DNA from: Alphaproteobacteria bacterium
Lineage (GTDB): Bacteria; Pseudomonadota; Alphaproteobacteria; Rhizobiales; Aestuariivirgaceae
Direction of reading: 5' to 3'
Length of the DNA stretch: 43,529 nucleotides
Assembly (NCBI GenBank): GCA_024279045.1
Contig: JAJRRZ010000046.1
Span: forward strand, 1 to 43,529
The position numbers and the translations under genes were made by a program. This document shows, in pieces, positions 16,500 to 24,084 of this stretch. Positions within the stretch are counted from its first letter, which is position 1. Each line of letters starts with the position of its first letter. Under the pieces are notes generated by a model. It ran no database searches and was not told the origin of the DNA. It worked only from the letters and a program-made list of their open reading frames with translations.

Positions 16500-17719
16500 G
16501 TCGCACCCTCCCCATTGGTGCGGAAGCGCCGTGGCAGATGCCGGCGCAGCCACGAACCAAGGCTGGCCAGCGCGTTGTAGAGTGATTCGAAGATATCCTC
16601 GCGAAGGGTAAAGCAGGCGCGGTAGTAGCGTGCCAGGGAAAACACCGCCAGCAGCACCCACGGCCCCCAGATGGCCAGCCATGGCGATACCGTCCCTACC
16701 CGCGCCGCCACTGCACCTTGCTGCACCGCCTCGTGATAGGCAATGAGAATGGCCAGCGCGACGGCAAAACGATAACCGCGCTGCCTGCGCCGCTGGCCTA
16801 TGGCAAACGGAATGGCCAGAAACGGCAGCAGCGGCAAGGTAAGGATGGAAACGATTCGCTTGTGAAACTCCGCCTTCAGTTCCGCCACCGAGGCCAGTTC
16901 GCGTGGCTTGTCCAGCGTGGCATAAAGCTCTGGCAGGGTCAGTTCACGCTCGTCCAGCCCGCGCGGGCGGAAGGTCTTTGCGTCTTTCTTGCCAATAGGT
17001 GTTTCCGCCCTGTCGAAAAAACCAGTGGAAAACTTTGGCAGCGCTGCGTTGCTGGCCGGATCCACCCCTGCGTCGATTTTCAACCGGTGGCCGTGCTGCA
17101 GCACCAGCAGCGGGCGCGGATCGTTCTGCTGCGGCACCAGATAACCCGAACGTGCCGTGATGGTCTGCGCCCCTTGCCCGCCCCTGTCATCGAACAGGAA
17201 GATACGGTAAAAGCGCTGTTCCTGCCTGTCCAGCTTGTCGATGATGAAGGTACGCCGGCCCGCCTGCATGAATACCCCCGCCTCGGCCAGGTAGAACACC
17301 TCCACGTTCTGCACCGCATGTTTCAGCGCCCGGTAGGCATAGCGCGTGTAGGGCTGCAACCAGCCAAACACGATAAGCGCCACGAATGCCGCCACCAGCG
17401 ACAGGGCAATCACCGGGCGCGCCAGCCGGTGCAGCGAGATGCCTGCTGCCAGCGCCGCATCCACCTCCGAATGGCGCGACATCTGATTGAAACCGAACAA
17501 CAACCCCAGAAACACCGCCGCCGGAATCGCCAGACCCAGGTAGTGCGGCACCAGGTAACCCAGCATCTCGAACACCAGCGACAGCGAGCCTTTCTTGCCC
17601 AGCGTGAGGTCCAGCACCCGCACGAAACGCTCCGCCAGCAGCATCAGCAGGCTGATGACCAGCGCCACCAGCAATGGCCGCCCCACCTGTTGCAGAACAT
17701 AGCGGTCGAGAATGCCCAT
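16496..17719 (-). CDS. lptF: LPS export ABC transporter permease LptF
   Basis: A 407-residue YjgP/YjgQ family permease beginning MGILDRYVLQQV, a typical LptF N-terminus. The first helix leads into RFVRVLDLTLGK, followed by FGFNQMSRHSEVDAALAAGI, which matches the coupling region where LptF meets the ATPase, and later by the periplasmic domain and helices near the end. ATG 17719 is chosen with GGAG about 9 bp upstream; the open frame continues upstream without conserved sequence. It heads a minus-strand run of five genes, four of them joined by 4-bp overlaps. No lptB is present in the window. Confidence 0.88.
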   Translation of the reverse strand: MGILDRYVLQQVGRPLLVALVISLLMLLAERFVRVLDLTLGKKGSLSLVFEMLGYLVPHYLGLAIPAAVFLGLLFGFNQMSRHSEVDAALAAGISLHRLARPVIALSLVAAFVALIVFGWLQPYTRYAYRALKHAVQNVEVFYLAEAGVFMQAGRRTFIIDKLDRQEQRFYRIFLFDDRGGQGAQTITARSGYLVPQQNDPRPLLVLQHGHRLKIDAGVDPASNAALPKFSTGFFDRAETPIGKKDAKTFRPRGLDERELTLPELYATLDKPRELASVAELKAEFHKRIVSILTLPLLPFLAIPFAIGQRRRQRGYRFAVALAILIAYHEAVQQGAVAARVGTVSPWLAIWGPWVLLAVFSLARYYRACFTLREDIFESLYNALASLGSWLRRHLPRRFRTNGEGAT

Positions 17720-17819
17720 GCCATCCGGCTCCAATCTGCATGTGCCAGCGCGCCGAACCGGCCCGGCGTACCCCCGTCGGCATGCCAAATCATGCGCGGC
17801 AAATCAAATCCGCCACCGT

Positions 17820-18746
17820 TCAGGCAGCAGAAGAAAGCGCCAACCTTTCTCGCGTGCTCATGCCACCTTCGCGCAATTCGCGCCGCTCCACCCGCATGTG
17901 CCAGGCTCCCTCCCGCCGCGCCAGCACGATATGCTGCCAACCCGCCGGCGGGGCCTTGTGGCCCGTAATCATGGAGGCCGACGGTGCGGAAAGCACGTGC
18001 ATCACCCCGCCCGATGCCGTTTCGCGCCGCACATGCGCCCAGCGGTGCGTATGGCCGAACAGCACCAGCTCTGCCCCGGCACGCGTCAGCACCTCTTCCA
18101 GTGCCGCCGCATCCTTCAGCGCCTTGCGTGGCTTGCTCGCCCCCAGCTCCACCAATGGTGGATGATGCACCATCACCACGCGGCAGAAACCTTTCGCCGC
18201 AGTGTCGCGCAACATCTCCTCCAGCCGCTGCAATTGCGCCTCGCCCAGCCGCCCGGAAGCCTCGCGCCACGGAGCCGCATAAGCTGAGTTCAAGCCGATG
18301 AGCGCCACGTTGCCCAGCCGCCGCAACACGGGAAATTCCGGCAGGGCATCAGCCGGCGCCACATCCTCCGCCCGCCCGCTCATCCACGGCACCAGCTCCA
18401 TCAGCCCGGCACGCGCGGCATCGGCAACATAGAAGTCATGATTGCCGGGGACGAACATCACCTTCCGTGGCGCGCCGGCCTCTCGCTCCAGCCACTGCCG
18501 CGCCGCGGCGAACTCCGCCCGGCTGGAGATATTCACCACATCGCCGGTGAGCAGCAGCATACCTTCTGGCGACAAGCGCTGGCGCACATCGGCCATCACC
18601 GCGCGCAAGGCCTCGGGGCGGTGCGCGCGGCGGCGGCGCAACGTCCACGACAGCCAGCCGATGATACGCTTGCCCGGCAGCTCCGCCAGCCGCACCCCGG
18701 CCAACGGCAGATGCGGATCGGTAATATGCGCCAGCTCCACGTGCAC
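17820..18746 (-). CDS. Calcineurin-like metallophosphoesterase
   Basis: A 308-residue cytosolic metallophosphoesterase with the full metal-binding set: AHITDPHLP (DxH), LLTGDVVN (GD), VPGNHDFY (GNHD), VMVHHPPL and LFGHTHRWAH (GHxH). The start is probably GTG 18746, giving MHVELAHITDPHL; GTG 18740 is an alternative and no ATG suits the frame. It lies 100 bp upstream of lptF on the same strand and may belong to the same transcription unit. UDP-diacylglucosamine hydrolases and nucleotide or phospholipid phosphodiesterases share this fold, so the substrate is open; the neighbours hint at envelope lipid metabolism. Confidence 0.85.
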   Translation of the reverse strand: MHVELAHITDPHLPLAGVRLAELPGKRIIGWLSWTLRRRRAHRPEALRAVMADVRQRLSPEGMLLLTGDVVNISSRAEFAAARQWLEREAGAPRKVMFVPGNHDFYVADAARAGLMELVPWMSGRAEDVAPADALPEFPVLRRLGNVALIGLNSAYAAPWREASGRLGEAQLQRLEEMLRDTAAKGFCRVVMVHHPPLVELGASKPRKALKDAAALEEVLTRAGAELVLFGHTHRWAHVRRETASGGVMHVLSAPSASMITGHKAPPAGWQHIVLARREGAWHMRVERRELREGGMSTRERLALSSAA

Positions 18747-18764
18747 GATGCATTATGCTCCATC

Positions 18765-18793
18765 TTGATTCGGCCAATGTTGCAAGGGATATA
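18765..18793 (+). promoter_or_regulatory. Candidate promoter for the cytidylyltransferase gene
   Basis: TTGATT (18765-18770), 17 bp, then GATATA (18788-18793), in the 148-bp gap between the divergent phosphoesterase and cytidylyltransferase genes. It is a moderate sigma-70 match, about 100 bp before the start codon. Confidence 0.35.
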
Positions 18794-18894
18794 CAGGCCA
18801 ACCGGGCATTGACGCCAGAGCATGGAAGGTGTCATGGCCTTTGCTGGGACGACTGCCGCTGCCGCCGGCCCCGCCATCATGGGAGATTTTTTCG

Positions 18895-19674
18895 GTGAAA
18901 GTGATCATCCTCGCTGCCGGCCAGGGCAGCCGCCTGCTGCCATTGACGCAGGAACTGCCCAAGGCCCTGCTGGACATTCACGGCCAGACGCTCATGGGCC
19001 GCCAGATAGACGCCTTCGCCACCTGCGGTGTGCGTGATTTCGTGGTGGTTACCGGCTTCCGTCCGGAGCTGATGGACGAAGCACTGGAGCGCATCGGCCA
19101 GCGCAACAACGTGAACATCCGCGCCATATACAATCCCTTCTATGCGGTTGCCGACAATCTCGCCAGTTGCTGGATGGCGCGCGAGGAGATGACCGGCGAT
19201 TGCATCCAGGTCAATGGCGACAATGTCTTCCGTGCCGACATCGCCGAAGCATTGCTGAATGCCGACGGCGCCCCCGTCATCGCCGCCGTGGCGCGCAAGA
19301 ATGCCTATGACGCCGACGACATGAAGGTGCAGGAGCACGATGGCCTGCTGCGCCACATCGGCAAGCAGCTTCCCTCCGAACAGGTGAATGCCGAAGCCTT
19401 GGGTTTCTACGTGTTTCGCAACGAGGGCGTGGCGCAATACCGGCAAACGCTGGAAGAGATGATTCGCGAGCCGGACGGCCTGCACCAGTGGTTTCCCGCC
19501 GCCATCGACCGGCTGGCCGCCAGCCTGCCGGTGAAGACACTGGACCTGAGCAATCACGAATGGTGCGAGGTGGACTACCCCACCGACCTGAAACTGGCCC
19601 GCGAACTGGCCGCCCGCTGGGACGCCATACAGCACAAGCCACGCCTGGCCTGGCGCAACCCCACAGGACCCTGA
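18895..19674 (+). CDS. Sugar/alcohol-phosphate cytidylyltransferase (LicC/IPCT-like NTP transferase)
   Basis: A 259-residue nucleotidyltransferase with the signature VIILAAGQGSRLLPLTQELPKALLDIHG at the N-terminus: glycine-rich CTP loop, then PKALL. The metal-binding Asp is probably in QVNGDNVF. GTG 18895 is chosen because GGGAG (18881-18885) lies 9 bp upstream and the glycine loop then starts at residue 5, as usual. Proteins of this type activate phosphocholine, inositol-1-phosphate or similar compounds to CDP-alcohols. It diverges from the lipid operon that contains a CDP-alcohol phosphotransferase, so it may make that enzyme's donor. Hexose-1-phosphate activation is an alternative. Confidence 0.75.
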   Translation: MKVIILAAGQGSRLLPLTQELPKALLDIHGQTLMGRQIDAFATCGVRDFVVVTGFRPELMDEALERIGQRNNVNIRAIYNPFYAVADNLASCWMAREEMTGDCIQVNGDNVFRADIAEALLNADGAPVIAAVARKNAYDADDMKVQEHDGLLRHIGKQLPSEQVNAEALGFYVFRNEGVAQYRQTLEEMIREPDGLHQWFPAAIDRLAASLPVKTLDLSNHEWCEVDYPTDLKLARELAARWDAIQHKPRLAWRNPTGP

Positions 19675-19756
19675 CTTTTTCTCCCTCCGCCATGTCCGGC
19701 AAATGCACGGCCGTGGCAGCCAGCGCCGGAATGTGCTGCTGCCATCAGCGCGTTTT

Positions 19757-21214
19757 TTACGCTGGCAGGGAAATGATCACCCGCAGCCCGCCCAGGGGCG
19801 AATCCGCCAGCTCGATGCGCCCGCCATGCGACAACACAAGATCGCGCGCAATGGCCAGCCCCAGCCCGGTACCGGCGGCATCGAGATTGCGCGCCTCGTC
19901 CAGCCGCACGAAGGGGCGGAAAACACGCTCGCGTTCTTGCGGCGGAATGCCGGGGCCATCGTCATCCACGATGATGCGCAGATGTTCTCCCTCCCGTTTC
20001 GCGCTCAGGTGCACCTCGGCCCGTGCATGGCGCAGGGCATTGGCCAGCACGTTGCGCACCGCGCGCCGCAGCGCACCGGGCCGCAAATGCACCGGCGCAA
20101 GCGAGGCCGGGCAGGTCAGCTGCATCTGCTTGCCATGCGTTTGCAATTCTGCGCGCAAATCGCACAATAATGCGCACAGATCCACCTCGCGCACCGGCTC
20201 GCCCTCCGCGCCGCGGGCAAAATCCACATAGCCCTGCAACATGCGCTGCATCTCGTCCACGTCCTGCTTCAGGCTGGCAATGTGTTGCGCATCGGCATCC
20301 AGCAGCGACAGCTCCAGCCGGAAGCGGGTGAGGATGGTGCGCATGTCGTGCGAGATGCCCGCCAGCATGGTGGTGCGCTGCTCCACATGACGCTGCAGGC
20401 GCTGCTGCATGGCGATGAAGGCTTCCGTTGCCTGTTTCACTTCCCGTGCGCCACGCAGCGGCAACGGTGGCGGTGATTGCCCCTTGCCGAAGGCCCGCAT
20501 GGCCGCGGCCAGGTCAAGGATTGGGCTTATCTGCTTGCGCAGGAAAGCCAGCGCCAGCGCCAGCACGATGGCCGCCGCAACGGACATCCACAACAGCAGA
20601 TACGGCGTGGACGTGGCATAGACGCGATCCTTGGAAATGCGGAAACGCAGCACATGCCGCTCATCGGCCAGGATACGCACTTCCACGTGATTGCCGCTGG
20701 AGGCATCTATCCAGAACGGCCTGCCAGGCACGAAACGGCTGACATACTTCGACAAGCGGTAATGCAGGATGGAATACCACGGGCGCGGTTTCAGCGGCGG
20801 CAACGGCGGCGCATCTATCGAAAACCCGATATCCAGGCTGTCCCGCACCGTTTCTTGCAGGCGCTGCAACGCCTGTGGCGTTTTCGGCCCGGCGTCATAC
20901 AGCCTGACAACCAGCGCCACCTGGCGGCTGAAATCCTTAGACAGGCGCTTGGTAACTTCCTCCCAGTGTCGGTCCAGCAATATGCCGATGATTACCAGCA
21001 GCAGCAGCAGAATGGGCAGCACCACGATGAGCAGCGTGCGGCGGTAGAGGTCTTCCGGCAGATGACGCTCCAGAAAGCGGTTGAACCGCCACCACAGCAG
21101 CCGCCAGCCACCTCTCGGCCTGGCTGACATGCTGGCCGGTGTGCTGACTGACGTTGCGGGGGCCGTTTCGCCGCCACCGGACGAAGAGGCCGCATCATGT
21201 TTCACGGCAGTCAT
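19757..21214 (-). CDS. Sensor histidine kinase, EnvZ/OmpR class
   Basis: A 485-residue inner-membrane sensor. There is one hydrophobic segment about residues 60-82 (LLIVVLPILLLLLVIIGIL), a periplasmic region, then a second helix (WMSVAAAIVLALALAF), a HAMP-like linker and the kinase core. The H-box is GISHDMRTILTRFRLEL; the usual Pro after RT is Ile, as I recall from related alphaproteobacterial kinases. The ATPase domain has N-box NVLANALRHA, G1 VDDDGPGIPP and G2 GTGLGLAIARDLVLSHGG. ATG 21214 overlaps the response-regulator stop by 4 bp, so the two are cognate partners. The signal is unknown. Confidence 0.88.
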   Translation of the reverse strand: MTAVKHDAASSSGGGETAPATSVSTPASMSARPRGGWRLLWWRFNRFLERHLPEDLYRRTLLIVVLPILLLLLVIIGILLDRHWEEVTKRLSKDFSRQVALVVRLYDAGPKTPQALQRLQETVRDSLDIGFSIDAPPLPPLKPRPWYSILHYRLSKYVSRFVPGRPFWIDASSGNHVEVRILADERHVLRFRISKDRVYATSTPYLLLWMSVAAAIVLALALAFLRKQISPILDLAAAMRAFGKGQSPPPLPLRGAREVKQATEAFIAMQQRLQRHVEQRTTMLAGISHDMRTILTRFRLELSLLDADAQHIASLKQDVDEMQRMLQGYVDFARGAEGEPVREVDLCALLCDLRAELQTHGKQMQLTCPASLAPVHLRPGALRRAVRNVLANALRHARAEVHLSAKREGEHLRIIVDDDGPGIPPQERERVFRPFVRLDEARNLDAAGTGLGLAIARDLVLSHGGRIELADSPLGGLRVIISLPA

Positions 21215-21936
21215 CGGCAAGCCCCTTCCTCGCTGCCGGGCATCACCGTGGCCGCCAGCAAGTAGCCTAGTCCACGCACGGTGCGTATCAGGCGCGGCGC
21301 GGTGGGGTCATCCTCCAGCTTGCGGCGCAGCCGGGCGATTTCCACATCCACCGCGCGCGGGCTGCTGGCGGTGGGAGCCAGCAGCTTCTCGCGCGCCACA
21401 GGCTCGCCCGGTGTAGCCGCCAGCAGGCGCAGTATTTCGCGCTCGCGGCTGGTGAGTTTCAGCAGCCTGCCGTCCTTGCGCAGCTCGCCACTGGCCACAT
21501 CGAGCACATAATCACCCAGCCGCAAGCAGGCCGCGCGCCCCGCCTTGCCCGCGCCATCCCCCGCGCCGCGCCGGATAAGCGCCTTCAGCCGCAGCAGCAG
21601 CTCCTCCGGTTCGAACGGCTTGGGCAGGTAATCATCGGAGCCGGCGGCCAGCCCGTTGATGCGGTCGCTTGTCTCACCCAATGCGGAAAGCAGCAGAATA
21701 GGCACATCCGCCTGTTCCGCCCGCAGCGAGCGGGTCAGCGACAGACCATCCTCGCCAGGCATCATGATGTCCAGCACCATCGCGTCAAAGGCCAGCGTCC
21801 GCAGCCGGGCGCGCGCCTGCGCCGCATCCGCCGCGGCGCTGACACGAAACCCGTTGCGCCGCAGATAGCCGCTCAGCAGCTCGCGAATGCGGTGATCGTC
21901 ATCGACGATCAGCACGTGCGGCGTGTCGTCCTGCAT
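21211..21936 (-). CDS. OmpR-type response regulator (PetR-like)
   Basis: A 241-residue regulator: receiver domain with acidic pair in VLIVDDDHRI, phospho-acceptor Asp in FDAMVLDIMMPGEDG, conserved LLSALGETSD and the Lys in DDYLPKPF, then a winged-helix DNA-binding domain ending LIRTVRGLGYLLA. ATG 21936 has GGGAG 9 bp upstream and is preferred over the ATG 9 bp earlier, which would begin inside that site. Its 5' end overlaps the end of the MarR gene by 38 bp. The MarR plus regulator arrangement matches petP-petR of Rhodobacter-type bacteria, although here a kinase gene follows directly. Confidence 0.88.
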   Translation of the reverse strand: MQDDTPHVLIVDDDHRIRELLSGYLRRNGFRVSAAADAAQARARLRTLAFDAMVLDIMMPGEDGLSLTRSLRAEQADVPILLLSALGETSDRINGLAAGSDDYLPKPFEPEELLLRLKALIRRGAGDGAGKAGRAACLRLGDYVLDVASGELRKDGRLLKLTSREREILRLLAATPGEPVAREKLLAPTASSPRAVDVEIARLRRKLEDDPTAPRLIRTVRGLGYLLAATVMPGSEEGACR

Positions 21937-22474
21937 TGGTGGCATCTCCCGGCTTGCCGCCCTCCGGCTCCGGCAGACCGCACAGCCGTGCCACGCGGGC
22001 ACGCTCGGCCTCGTCCACCAGGGCGAACAGCATGTTGGCAAAGGCGGCACGGGCCTGCGGCCCGGCCCCATCCAGGGCGGTGCGCACACGGGCGATCTGC
22101 GGCGCTTCCAGTTTCTCCAGCAGGCGCTGCCCCTTCGGTGTCAGGTGCAGCAGGCGCTGGCGGCGGTCGGTATCACCCTCGCGCTGGCGCACGTAACCAC
22201 GCTCCAGCAGCTCGCGCAGCACGCGGTTCAGGCTCTGCTTGGTAATGCGCAGGATGCTCAGCAGCTCCGATACCCTCAAGCCCGGATGCCGCCCGATGAA
22301 ATGCAATATACGGTGATGCGCCCGGCCAAAGCCCAGCTCGGCCAGCATGGCATCCGGCTCGGCCACGAAATCACGATAGGCAAAGAACAACAACTCCATC
22401 AGCCGCAGGATTTCTTCCTCCGCCCCGGAAGCCGTGGCATCCTTGTCGGCAAACTGCCCGGAATGCACATCCAT
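21899..22474 (-). CDS. MarR-family transcriptional regulator (PetP-like)
   Basis: A 191-residue winged-helix repressor or activator. The core reads LFFAYRDFVAEPDAML, GRAHHRILHFIGRHPGLRVSELL, then the recognition-helix region RITKQSLNRVLRELLERGYV and the wing DTDRRQRLLHLTPKG. ATG 22474 has GGAAGGAG 6 bp upstream. The N-terminal 25 residues are a non-conserved tail. The gene is divergent from ilvE, and a 19-bp inverted repeat lies 42 bp upstream of its start, a natural place for autoregulation. It overlaps the response regulator gene, so the three regulators probably form one operon. Confidence 0.88.
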   Translation of the reverse strand: MDVHSGQFADKDATASGAEEEILRLMELLFFAYRDFVAEPDAMLAELGFGRAHHRILHFIGRHPGLRVSELLSILRITKQSLNRVLRELLERGYVRQREGDTDRRQRLLHLTPKGQRLLEKLEAPQIARVRTALDGAGPQARAAFANMLFALVDEAERARVARLCGLPEPEGGKPGDATNAGRHAARADRR

Positions 22475-22515
22475 GCACCGCTCCTTCCGCATGCGTGCAG
22501 CACCCATCAGCAAAT

Positions 22516-22534
22516 AGGTCAGCCATATTGACCT
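22516..22534. promoter_or_regulatory. Inverted repeat, candidate MarR operator
   Basis: AGGTCA (22516-22521) and TGACCT (22529-22534) form a perfect 6-bp inverted repeat with a 7-bp spacer, in the gap between the divergent MarR gene and ilvE. Size and symmetry suit a MarR dimer. Binding is inferred. Confidence 0.4.
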
Positions 22535-22663
22535 TTTCAGGAATGCATGATAAGGCTGCTTGTCCTCGTGTTGCATATCATAATGAGGCAGTGGCGCGCT
22601 GGTAAGGGGTGCTGGCAAAAGACGCTGGCGAGAGATGCTGGCAAGGGTGAAGGAGGCAACGAC

Positions 22664-23542
22664 ATGGCCGGCAAATCGTTCGACAGTCTGGATGGGGAAA
22701 TCTGGTTCGATGGCGCATTCGTGCCGTGGCAGGACGCGAAGGTGCACCTGCTGACACACGCGCTGCATTACGGCTCCGGCGTGTTCGAGGGCGTGCGCGC
22801 CTACGCCGGGCGCATCTTCCGGCTGGAGGAGCACACGAAGCGGCTGTTCTTCTCCGCGAAGGTGCTGGATCTCGACATTCCCTTTTCCGAAGACGAGATC
22901 AACGCCGCCTGCGAAGAGGTGCTGGCGCACAATGGCCTGAAGGATGCCTACATGCGCCCGCTGGTCTGGCGCGGGGCGGAGCAGATGGGCCTGTCCGCGC
23001 GCAATGCCTCGGTGCACGTGGCCATTGCCGCGTGGGAGTGGCCGTCGTATTTCTCGCCGGAGCAGAGGCTGAAGGGGCTGAAGCTGGGTTTTTCGCGCTG
23101 GCGCCGTCCATCGCCGGACACCGCTCCGGTGATGGCCAAGGCCACCGGCATGTACATGATCCATACCCTGGCCAAGCACGAGGCCGACCGCAAGGGCGAG
23201 GACGACGCCCTGATGCTGGACTGGCGCGGCCAGGTGGCCGAGGCTACCGGCGCCAACATCTTTCTGGTGCGCGATGGCGAGCTGCACACCCCCATCACCG
23301 ACAACTGCCTGGACGGCATTACCCGCCACGCCGTCATCGAGCTGGCGGAAAAGCGCGGATGGAAGGTGGTGCAGCGCCCCATCTGGCCCACCGAGCTGCC
23401 GGCATTCCAGGAGTGTTTTCTCACCGGCACGGCGGCGGAGGTTACGCCGGTGGCCAGCATCGGCCCCTATGACTACACGGTGGGCGAGATCACCCGCACG
23501 CTGATGGACGATTACGACAAGCTGGTGCGCGGCAGCAATTGA
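22664..23542 (+). CDS. ilvE: Branched-chain amino acid aminotransferase
   Basis: A 292-residue PLP-dependent fold-type IV aminotransferase that interconverts Leu, Ile and Val with their 2-oxo acids. ATG 22664 has GGAGG 7 bp upstream and gives MAGKSFDSLDGEIWFDGAFVPW. Family motifs: HALHYGSGVFEGVRAY, EEHTKRLFFSAKVL, the PLP lysine in VMAKATGMYMIH (the usual PxSKATGxY block is here APVMAKATG), EATGANIFLV, and ITRHAVIELAEKRG. The last blocks FLTGTAAEVTPVASI and GEITRTLMDDY are typical of ilvE. It is divergent from a MarR regulator and followed by a long palindrome. Confidence 0.9.
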   Translation: MAGKSFDSLDGEIWFDGAFVPWQDAKVHLLTHALHYGSGVFEGVRAYAGRIFRLEEHTKRLFFSAKVLDLDIPFSEDEINAACEEVLAHNGLKDAYMRPLVWRGAEQMGLSARNASVHVAIAAWEWPSYFSPEQRLKGLKLGFSRWRRPSPDTAPVMAKATGMYMIHTLAKHEADRKGEDDALMLDWRGQVAEATGANIFLVRDGELHTPITDNCLDGITRHAVIELAEKRGWKVVQRPIWPTELPAFQECFLTGTAAEVTPVASIGPYDYTVGEITRTLMDDYDKLVRGSN

Positions 23543-23583
23543 CATCCTCCGCCGCCGCCAGTGCCCACTCCCGCGCCAGAGAG

Positions 23584-23704
23584 GCATGGCATCTGTGGCG
23601 TTCAAGCGAAATATCAGCGTTCTTGCGCCCGCTGATAATACCTGAAGGTATTTCCAGGGGAGCAAGGGCGTTGAGATGAAGCATGAACGCCACAGATGCC
23701 GTGC
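23584..23704. repeat. Long palindromic element after ilvE
   Basis: Arms 23584-23604 and 23684-23704 are reverse complements over 21 positions with a single G:T exception; the inner 17 bp (GGCATCTGTGGCGTTCA and its complement) are perfect. The interior holds two further hairpins: TATCAGCG with CGCTGATA, and AATACCT with AGGTATT. The whole transcript could fold into a three-way structure. It begins 41 bp after the ilvE stop. It has no T run, so it is not a simple terminator, and it is unrelated in sequence to the three TA-flanked elements. Confidence 0.75.
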
Positions 23705-23918
23705 AAATTCATGGGTCCTGAACCTGGCAAACTGAATGCCGCATGAACGGCGCATTCATGCCGCTCTCAGCCGCACCGCGCTATTTCCGTTGTCAACAAT
23801 CCGGGCGGCGGGCGGCGCTCGCGGGCAACGTCTCGTGTCAACCCCCATCCGCCCTCCTGCCACGGCGTCTGCCTGCTTGACCGCCGTTCTGCCTGTCCCG
23901 GATTGTGCCTTCGTGGCT
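23705..23918. other. Intergenic stretch with no recognised gene
   Basis: This part of the 542-bp gap between ilvE and prs has no supported coding frame. It contains a short inverted repeat, GCATGAA (23741-23747) with TTCATGC (23755-23761), and ends at a strong terminator, so a short transcript here is possible. Confidence 0.35.
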
Positions 23919-23954
23919 GGCCCGCCTTCCATCCCCCCGGAAGGCGGGCCTTTT
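23919..23954 (+). terminator. Strong intrinsic-terminator hairpin upstream of prs
   Basis: GGCCCGCCTTCC (23919-23930) pairs perfectly with GGAAGGCGGGCC (23939-23950) across an 8-nt loop and is followed by TTTT (23951-23954). It lies 130 bp before the prs start codon, so it could end ilvE transcription, end an unannotated short RNA, or act as an attenuator for prs. Confidence 0.7.
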
Positions 23955-24084
23955 CCATGACTTTGCCGCACACGGATGCAATGCATGTTGACTCCGCCGC
24001 GGGGGGCTGGTTGAAGAGGCGCGAAACAACGGCAGCGGGCCGCCCTTCTCGTGGCTGGCCCGGCAGCAGGGCATTCGGGGACAG

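Noticed and set aside
22475..23755. N-terminal extension of the MarR gene across the ilvE complement (618-residue frame)
   Set aside because: The added part is the antisense of ilvE. ATG 22474 has a strong ribosome site and starts the conserved protein.
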